From Cristatella mucedo (Eukaryota; Bryozoa; Phylactolaemata; Cristatellidae): DNA of 64,000 nt. The stretch covers positions 12,286,501 through 12,350,500 of the forward strand of contig WPIO01000004.1 of NCBI GenBank assembly GCA_009760855.2. Reading direction: 5' to 3'. The translations under genes and the position numbers were made by a program. A model generated the notes under the pieces. That model ran no database searches. It was not told the origin of the DNA and saw only the letters and a program-made list of their open reading frames with translations. Of this stretch, positions 34,651-64,000 are shown one piece after another (positions within the stretch are counted from its first letter, which is position 1; the number at the start of each line of letters is the position of its first letter).

Positions 34651-35948
34651 CTGCAGAGAGCATGGTTAGCATTCACTGGCCGACTTCGACTGCATGTTCA
34701 GGTAGATCGTACATATACCGGTGGTCTGGTGCCTGTAAGGGAATCATAAACTGCCTGCCTGAAGCCGAATAAGTAGCCTGCATGCTAAGCAGCATATCAA
34801 CAACCGGAGCCAGAGCCTTAATGACCGATCGCCAACCCTATGAAGCCGAGTTGGTAGGACGATGAGCAAAAGATCGGCACCGTAGGATCTCGACTTTCAG
34901 GTGGAACCTGCATCTCCTGAGGAGATTTCGAATATAATAGGAGTGCCGAGGTCACCAGTAGGGCTTGCGAGATCGCCTACTCGTGAACAGACAGGATACA
35001 GTCAACAGTTCGCACTCACAAACACTCGATTTCGGTCGAGCTGGGCAAATTTATTGACTAGCACGATACAACATTGATGCTGAAACAAAATGGTAAACTA
35101 GCACGATGCAATATTGATGCTAAAACAAAAAGTAACTTATATGAAGGCATCATCCGTATCATAGGCACCCACCCACACGAACGCAGCGCTGAATGCAGGC
35201 GCACGAACAAGCGCTCCGGTGGGCTCGCTCGACAGAAGTTGGGCGGTGCCCACAACAGGAGCGCAGGGGCGCGCAATGCCGGCACATGGATCGAGGCCAC
35301 GCAAACAACGGGCACGCTGAGACCGTCAGCCGCTACTTCGGTGATGTACCAGGTCATTGCCGCAAGCAAGCGAGCTCACAGCTGCCGCCGTTCGAGGTCG
35401 ACAGGTCGCGTGTGAGGGTGCTAGAGCCTTTGAGTCGGCGCGGCAGCGATGTCGCCTCATGGCCGTCCCCTGGAGAAGTAGAAATCCAGGCCACGCTCCC
35501 GTCCGGACGGCTGCGCTCGGCCAGCTCCGCCGCTCTGTAAGCGCCCGGTGCAGAGCAGCTAGAGACTATGCTGCTGCAGCTGCGGCTCGGGCTGACAGAC
35601 CGTGAGCACCGGCAGCACGGCACGAATGCCGGCACATACGCCCCTGCTCGTGGCTAGGGAAGGAGCCGGGGGCGGGCTGAGGCACTGGCTTTTGCCTCCT
35701 GCTGCCGACCAATGGGCAGTGGAGCCGGAGCCGAGGAACACCAGCTCTCAGTGCAACACGTGGGAGGGGCAGAGGTGCCCGAATGGAGAGAGAAGGCTTC
35801 CATCGACTCGGACGCACGGGGCCCCGGCAGTGACCGGCATGACATAAGCACTAACAAAAACCTAGGGGAAAAAAGCAACCTAAAAGCCACATATGGCCGC
35901 TAGGCGATTGAACAGTAACTGAACAGTCTGAAAAAGGCAGGTGGCAGC
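34651..35948. other. Region downstream of CRY-DASH, partly GC-rich
   Basis: Should contain the CRY-DASH 3' UTR and polyadenylation signal on minus; no close AATAAA was found (the nearest is about 900 bases past the stop, near 35,050). CpG content is raised from about 35,380 to 35,830, but no exon is recognised. Confidence 0.35.
35057..35130 (+). repeat. 40-bp tandem duplication
   Basis: ACTAGCACGATACAACATTG and the following 20 bases are repeated once with a 40-bp period and a few changes. Confidence 0.85.
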
Positions 35949-57648
<21,700 letters not shown>

Positions 57649-57701
57649 GACAGTAGAAACGTGGCAGCGAAGAAATGCGTGTACAGAGCAGCGCTTTGCT
57701 A

Positions 57702-57708
57702 TTATATA
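57702..57708 (-). promoter_or_regulatory. Candidate TATA box of CRY-DASH
   Basis: Read on minus TATATAA, 54-60 bases before the start codon, so transcription would begin near 57,677 with a very short 5' UTR. Inference only. Confidence 0.35.
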
Positions 57709-58043
57709 AGTAAAACCGGTAGCTGTTTCATAACGAGCCAGATGGCGTTGCACGCCGAATCGCGGGTCACGGTCGCTAGGCGGAGCCTAATCACCATAGA
57801 TAAACAATAGACCGGAAGTAGCGCCTGAGAACTACTTCTCGGCTCGCCAGATGACGCCCCAAGACAGCGCGTGGCGTAATGCTATGTGAAAAATGCATGC
57901 TGATAGTCCCGTGCGATATTCGTTGCGCATATTGGAAGAATGATGAACGATTCAAACTTCCTCAGGCTTATGATGGGGGCCACCGCAGTAGCTCGGCCAC
58001 ACCTACTCCTACTATAAAATCGAATACATATGGGTGACAGGAA

Positions 58044-58044
<1 letters not shown>

Positions 58045-58082
<38 letters not shown>
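58045..58082 (+). repeat. (TA)19 microsatellite with nearby (GT)n
   Basis: A TA run followed, 15 bases later, by a short GT run at 58,098-58,110. Confidence 0.95.
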
Positions 58083-58086
<4 letters not shown>

Positions 58087-58114
58087 ATGTCAAGGTTGTG
58101 TGTGTGTGTGTTTT

Positions 58115-61100
58115 GTATGTATCAGTCATTTGAGCGCCCCTAGTGAGTAGCTGTGCCAGCCAGTGTACCGGTGGGTGCAGCTCGATGTTCGTGCCGCTTA
58201 CTTGCTCGCTAACAGCACAGAGCGTGTTTGCCAGTTTTTTTCATTCTCATCTGCTGCTACAGGTCTTTTCCTGCCGCATCCCAGCTGATAAGCGCGTTTC
58301 GGCGGCTGTACTGTTTCATTTACCTGCCGACCCGGTTCTTATGGATACATCTTTGAGAGATTCAAGGCCAGCCTCAAGCCTGTATGCTATCCTGGGCCTC
58401 TAGCAGCAATTTAAATAAGGACTTTGTGTTTCCATCGAACTGTGGCCAAGCCGGCGGTGGGATGTATATAGCGCTATCACGTCCACTGTGAGTGGCATAG
58501 CGCTAGAGGCAGTGCAAGGTATATTCTTACCCTCGTCGTAAGTTGTAGTCACGACCCCCCGATACACGACACTGCCATGTCTAGAAAACCATCCCTATTG
58601 AGTGTGGGAATTCTTACATTTCCCATCTTAGCAACTGACTCTGAGTTTTGTCAAAATGGGGACATAGACCATCTCTAAACTGAGGCGCCTCTTTTTTGGA
58701 AAGTTAGATCGCATACTGCTGAACCAGCAGCTGTTTATAGTTAGCAGTGCCTGTACCCCCACGTGTGTGTTGACACTCGTGTGAAGGAATGAAGTATGGC
58801 TTGTCGGTGTCACGATTTGAGCCTTTCGATGCTCAAGGCTCAAGGTCATAAGACCAACGGCCGCTGGCCGACTGTCGGTGGCAGCAGCGTGTATGCTATC
58901 ACCGACAGATGCGTGCCTCATCATATCGGGGCTATATCGGGCCCTGCACGTTATACTAGAGCTGATGGCATATTTGTGATTGTATCTGCATCCACACCCA
59001 TGTCATCTTAGCTGCCTGGTAGCTTGTTACTGGACTTGTCCTTTCCTGCGAGCCTGACAGCCTGCACATGTTGGCAAGTCAATGTCGATGGAATATGGAA
59101 GGCATCCGCTTGCCTTTTTCGACGACAATTTTTGAATGGCTACCGCTGAATGTGACTCGCACCGCTTCGTCAAATGCGTAGGAGTTACTTTGCAGCACTT
59201 GCAAGGTGTTGCTTGAGCCGGGTTTTTGTGCTTTGCTATGCCTGAATACATGCTGTTGGGTGTAGTCTTTTTTTAGTAGCAAAGTACTTTGCCCACATTT
59301 CAATTGCAAGCAGCTGGCCCATTCATGAGAGTGCCTTTTACAAATTGTTTGTCTCAATCACGCTTTCCCTGAAATGCTCTTCTCCCCGCACTGCAGCAAC
59401 TAGGCATTGTGGGTTTTAGACTATCGAGGCCGCGATCTCCATTTTGCAAACCAGCTTTGAACGCCTCTGTTTCTTTTTGTAGACGGTCACAACTATCTTT
59501 GATTTCTCATGCAGTGGCCTGGTAACTGCATGTGACGAAGTTTGGTCTTGATTCTTGTTCTTCATAAATCGCAATGTCTTCGGCAAGGTATTCACTGGTT
59601 TCTAGCCAGGAATTCCCAGATGGCACCAGCCGTGACAAGTACAAGTCAATATTTACGTACAGTCACATGCCTTCTTCGACGTCTGCTCAGATGACCACCG
59701 TTAGAGGTACGCAGGTCTGGGGACCAGACATGAGCCTCGTGTTCTGCTCAGCGACACTGCGTTCACTCTCGCGTGTCTGTCGGCGTGTCTGTCTGCTCCG
59801 CAGCCTTTCGGCCCGGCTGACTGCCAGCCACGCGGGTAGTGCAGGAAAGGCTCACTTCGGCAATGTTTCAAGCCTGACTTCGATAGAGTCCGAGCGCCCC
59901 TGATTTATACTGTGCCCGACCTAGCGCATCATGGGCCTTGTGTGCACGAGCGAGGGACTTGGCCGAAAAATGTAGCCGAGGTGAGCACTATATATATACA
60001 GGAAGTTTGCTGTCTAAACCGGAAGCCCCGAACAATATCGGGAATGCAGCATGGGCAGCCGACAGGTAAAATATTCTCATTTCGTCCAGCTAAGTAAAAG
60101 TCGAATGTTCATGGCTGCATCCGAGTAGTACCTTGTGGCAAGGAGGAAGTAGTGGCAAAGGAGAGCTACGGAACAAGTGGCAGCATCGTTTGCGTGGGCA
60201 AAGTTAGCATCGGTGCCCCAGCACGTATGACGTTGGCAAAGCAAGTTCGTTGTTGGCTCGGTTGGCATCGTTGGCTCGTCTGGAAAGCATTACATCAGCC
60301 ACGAACTGATTTGCAATTTGTATTTTTAGCTGAACAGGCTGTGTGCAGTTGGTACACTTGATGCTACTCTGTTGTGGCCGCGTGCACTGGCAGGATGGCA
60401 CTGGCAGCATTTCAGCATATCGTATATTGTGTTAAAAGCTATTGCTTTACATTTCATTTTATGTATCTTTGGTCTGTGACTTCACAAAGTCTCCCAGACC
60501 AAGTAGAGTTTTAGGCTGAAGAGCTTTGTGACATTCTGTCATTCCCTCAAATTCGTGACTCCTATTCATGCTAAGCACAAGCCAATGCTTTGCCGGTGCA
60601 ACTTAAAATGTGTCGTGCCTCGTGCAATACTCTTGTTAGTTGCTGCATTTGCTTAGTGCACCGACAGTGCTTGCCCAGTCTTTGACCGTTCCCATTAGTT
60701 CGTGCCTCTGCGCATCTATACTTCTCTTGAATCATTCGGGGCAGCGGTCATTTAAATTCTTTATCCATTGTACACCTAAAAGAGTTGCTAGTGAAAATTC
60801 AGCACACAGTTTGAAAATATTGAGCCTAACTGTCGTTTACTTGGGACTTTAGGCACACAACCCACTCAATCACCCCGACCAGGAATCAAACTTCCCTCAG
60901 CTACCGAGTGAGCCGCTCATAAAGAAGCTCATAAAAGTACACAAGTGTGCATTCTACCACGGCGTTTGACTGTGAGTCTTACATTAAATGAAAAATCAGT
61001 ATAGTCTGTAGCAAGGCTGTGTACTCGGTGCCTGATAATGTTCGGATGCCAGAAGGGGGGGTGCTTGACACCAAGCAGACAGCTGCAGCCTTCAAGCAGT

Positions 61101-61480
61101 AGTCGACAGTGTAATGCATTATGATCCCACAGCTATGACGAGGTCGAGTCAAATAGAGCATGTCTCTCTAAGTCATGTCAGTGCACCTTCATAGTCAGCA
61201 GCAGCGCATGCGCATATTAACTGAGCTCTGCTGCTGGATCCGCTGGTGCTAATATAATCCCAGAGTTATTAGTCCGTTTTCTTATCTGCAAGATAAATCA
61301 CGCAGCTGGTTGGTTACAAAAGTTTGAACCGGAATCTCAAAGCACTTCCCATCGGCGGTTATCCTCTACAACCACATGATGGATTTAAAGGGTCGTTTGC
61401 AGTCGTGAAAGTGATTGCAGGGGTCTGCCTTGTATGGTGTGGGGTGTCCGATTGTACATGTTTTACCTACATTTTGTTTT
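58115..61480. other. Unassigned stretch between CRY-DASH and the plus-strand exon
   Basis: Should hold the upstream region of the plus-strand gene. Open frames (for example 58,143-58,403 and 59,574-59,903) show no domain. A possible reversed tRNA-like SINE head lies at 60,840-60,930 (GAGTGAGCCGCTC end, GGAATCAAAC), and a doubtful LINE-A 3' remnant near 60,465-60,540. Confidence 0.35.
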
Positions 61481-61484
61481 GCAG

Positions 61485-61591
61485 AACTACAGCCGACGAT
61501 GGGCAATCGCATTATCACGGCATGTTTTGCAGCACTCGGATTTGTATTGTTTTTTGTCACACTGCCTTTCTCGGGCTGGTTTGCTTTTAAG
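61485..61591 (+). CDS. Candidate first coding exon, membrane-hairpin protein (stomatin-like?)
   Basis: Acceptor ATTTTGTTTTGCAG, then a short 5' part and ATG at 61,499; encodes MGNRIITACFAALGFVLFFV then TLPFSGWFAFK, with a strong donor GTAAGTG in phase 0. The single hydrophobic segment followed by TLPFSGWF and K resembles the membrane-inserted hairpin of stomatin/podocin (TFPFSIWFCIK in podocin, as I recall). In that family the next residues would be a VxEYERAVIFRLG-type motif, which I did not find to the right within the window, so the next exon may lie beyond it. Upstream exons are not seen and the frame is open back to the acceptor, so this might instead be an internal exon. Family assignment is an inference from about 15 residues. 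Confidence 0.45.
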
Positions 61592-61837
61592 GTAAGTGCA
61601 AGTCTCGAAATTAAGATTTAATATTTGTACTGACTCTAGGCTGTAGTAATGTCCTGTTGTTGCTTAGCAACAGCTGTAGTCATTTCTTAATTATTGCAAT
61701 GCCTTGTGTGTGTGACTGGCTTGTTCTTAGTCTTACATCGAGGTCGAACAACAGAAACATAGGCATAACAGCACGCATGCCGTGTGCTTGTGGTCTATGT
61801 GCGGACTGCTATTCTGTGGACCCTTTCCCCTGGACGT

Positions 61838-61938
61838 TTTCCCCACGACATTCCCCCCCACCCCCGACATTCCCCCCTGACATCCTCCCGGACATTTCCC
61901 CCCTGGACATTCCCCCCCTGGGGTAGGACATCCCCTCT
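61838..61938 (+). repeat. C-rich GACATTCCCCC repeat, left arm of an inverted pair
   Basis: Five imperfect units (GACATTCCCCCCC, GACATTCCCCCCTG, GACATCCTCCCG, GACATTTCCCCCCTG, GACATTCCCCCCCTG) ending GGGGTAGGACATCCCC. Reverse-complement counterpart at 62,850-62,920. Confidence 0.75.
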
Positions 61939-61944
61939 TGGTAT

Positions 61945-62266
61945 ATGGTTTAGGGTTTAGTGTTTAGGGTTTTAAGGTTTAGAGTTTTTAGGATTTAGAG
62001 TTTAGGGTTGTTTTTAGGGTTTGGGGTTTAGTGTTTAGGGTTTTAGGGCTTAGCATTTAGGTTTTTATGGTTTTAGGGTTTATAATTTAAGGTTTTTAGG
62101 GTTTAGGCTTTAGTGTTCAAGGTTTAGAGTTTAGGGTTTAGCATTTAGGGTATTTGGGGTTTAGAGTTTAGAATTTAGGATATAGGGTTTAGGGTTTAGA
62201 GTTTAGGTTTTAGGGTTTATAGTTTAGAATTTAGGGTTTAGTGTTTAGGTTTTAGGGTTTAGGGTG
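61945..62266 (+). repeat. Degenerate TTTAGGG (telomere-like) array
   Basis: About 320 bases of GGTTTAGGG, TTTAGAG, TTTAGTG and TTTTAGGG variants, strand-constant, with short perfect stretches (TAGGGTTTAGGGTTTAG). The dominant unit is the 7-mer TTTAGGG rather than the animal 6-mer TTAGGG. Confidence 0.85.
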
Positions 62267-62577
62267 GACTGTGGCTCCGCTGCCTAAGCCCACCCTTGCT
62301 TATATTCCATGCTTTAATTAGTGCGTATTAGGGCATAAATAGATTTCTTGAGGTCGACTTATACTCAGTAGACCTCCGAGGCTTAGCGTTCATTTGCTGG
62401 AACTCGTGGCACTCGGTAGCGCGCTTTAACGGTAGGAACGCGTGCATGGCTGTGTCGAGCGGGACCTAACTTTATAGCTCGCAGCTGCCAAAGCCGCCGC
62501 TACCATCTTTCCAATTCATCCATTCCTCTAATTATACTGAGTCGATTTTATTTTAATAGAGCATGAACTTCATTTAA

Positions 62578-62648
62578 TCATGTATATATATATACATGAT
62601 TATATGTATAATCATGTATATTCTTTAAATCATGTATATATATATATT
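62578..62648 (+). repeat. AT-rich palindromic ATCATGTATATA repeats
   Basis: TCATGTATATATATATACAT and GATTATATGTATAATCATGT are nested palindromes leading into the GT run. Confidence 0.8.
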
Positions 62649-62828
<180 letters not shown>

Positions 62829-62849
62829 CTTAGTTAAACATTCATCAAC

Positions 62850-62920
62850 ATAGGGGGAAATGTCCTACCGGGCGATATCGGGGGGGGGGGCGTCCAGGGG
62901 GAATGCCCTAGAAGCCTATT
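62850..62920 (-). repeat. C-rich repeat, right arm of the inverted pair
   Basis: On minus reads GGGCATTCCCCCTGGACG, a poly-C run and CGGTAGGACATTTCCCCC, corresponding to the left arm at 61,838-61,938. Confidence 0.65.
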
Positions 62921-64000
62921 CTGTAGCCCAACGAGAGGACAGGTTGTAGCTTTCCAAAGGGATTGTCTTTTTCGATAGCGCTGCCATAGCTGATCACTGT
63001 GGTAATAGATTGCGTGCAAAGGCCAAAAGCTGCTCTGATGCCATTAGTTTAGAGTAAGTTTTAAATCTGTAAGGTTGGTTCTGATCACTTCACTCACGAT
63101 TCGGATTTGTCATTCCTACGTGTGACCCTGTGACACATGGCCGTCCTTGATGTCATGCTAACAAAAAGTAACCAACACTTCAGGAAGATTCAAGTGTAGC
63201 CCTCGAGACTTTGTCTGCTTTCCTTCTGGGACAAAGTAATGAACGATGGGCCTCGTTTGTCTCGGCAGTTTATTCCGAACCTTGTGCGCCAGAGGTGAAC
63301 TTAATAGTGAGTCGCATTCCGTGAGACAACGTTGTGCGCTGTCTTGCAGTGGCTTCTGGGTATTTTCATGTGATTAGTCGGCTGCGGCTTCGTGTCAAGC
63401 TGAAGATGTGTTGAAGTCGATTCATGGCCAGGATGCTTTTGAGGTCGGAGGTCGTGCGTTCAGCTTCTTTTGGCCGACGTGACATTCTTCCATGCAATGC
63501 AATGACACACAGGGCAGTGATGGAGCACTACTGGCAATTCGGTTTATTCGTTAGGTGCGTTCATTGAATGCTGATGTGTTAAGCAGGTTCAACATTCGAA
63601 AGGCTTGCACAGTTTGATGGCAGCCACCAAAGCTTCAAGTCAGCCAAAGTTAAGAAGTTATGGCAGTTATTGGTCTCAGTCGTCAAAGCCTCTTCGTGTG
63701 GTGGAAGATAATTCCTAGCTGCTGCGGCTGCATTCTGCCATCTTGCATGAGCCGTGTTATTTTGTGTGAGCCATGTCAGCTCAAGTGACCGCCACGGCTT
63801 GCACCATTCACTTTCCGGCTGGCAGCGATTTTGTCTGCCGATTGAGCGTTAATTAACGGCGCCGGCACCATGTCAGCAATGTCACGTGGCTTTCAGCTTG
63901 CCTGGTTGGTAGCTAGAGAGAGCTAGGAATTGAAATATGTCAGCATAATTTCGTGTTGACACTAGGCTAGCATCATGCAGAAGTGCAGCGAATTGCATGG
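62921..64000. other. Right end of window, nothing recognised
   Basis: Searched on plus for a band-7 motif continuing the 61.5-kb exon; none seen. No repeats recognised. Confidence 0.35.

Noticed and set aside
61945-62266. TTTAGGG array as evidence of a plant genome
   Set aside because: CRY-DASH exon content, CR1/L2-type LINEs and SPIN-like hATs indicate an animal; the array is short and degenerate.

Overview
The window is animal nuclear DNA. It has GT-AG introns, a spliced cryptochrome-DASH gene, non-LTR retrotransposons of CR1/L2 type, tRNA-derived SINEs, hAT MITEs and long microsatellites. No bacterial, organellar or CRISPR features are seen. The species cannot be fixed from sequence alone. 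An invertebrate bilaterian is most likely, because metazoan CRY-DASH is patchy and the repeat set does not look vertebrate.

Layout. Positions 1-2015 (minus) hold the 5' end of an intronless leucine-rich-repeat gene with a signal peptide, cut by the left edge. About 2.0-35 kb is repeat-dominated: two LINE families (here LINE-A, 3' tail TTACA repeats; LINE-B, 3' tail ATT repeats), two SINE families, two SPIN/URR1-like hAT MITEs and several microsatellites and minisatellites, with a CpG-rich stretch near 15.4-16.8 kb. From 57,648 down to 35,949 (minus) lies a complete 13-exon CRY-DASH gene of 517 codons, reconstructed exon by exon with every splice phase matching. Its introns hold LINE and SINE fragments, a pure (CAG)168 tract, a 78-bp duplication of a splice acceptor, and a ~230-bp inverted repeat bracketing exons 7 and 8. 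From 58 to 64 kb only one coding exon was recognised (61,499-61,591, plus, perhaps stomatin-like), next to an odd module of degenerate TTTAGGG repeats between C-rich inverted ends.

How the parts relate. The LRR protein is probably secreted or membrane-bound. CRY-DASH is a flavin photoreceptor/photolyase. They share no pathway, so this is not a gene cluster. The strongest unusual signals are structural: (1) two SPIN-like hAT MITEs with target duplications, inserted within about 8 bp of the same conserved reverse-transcriptase motif in two different LINE families; (2) the duplicated acceptor, inverted repeat and expanded triplet inside the CRY-DASH gene; (3) a LINE/SINE pair sharing a 3' stem-loop that shows compensatory changes.
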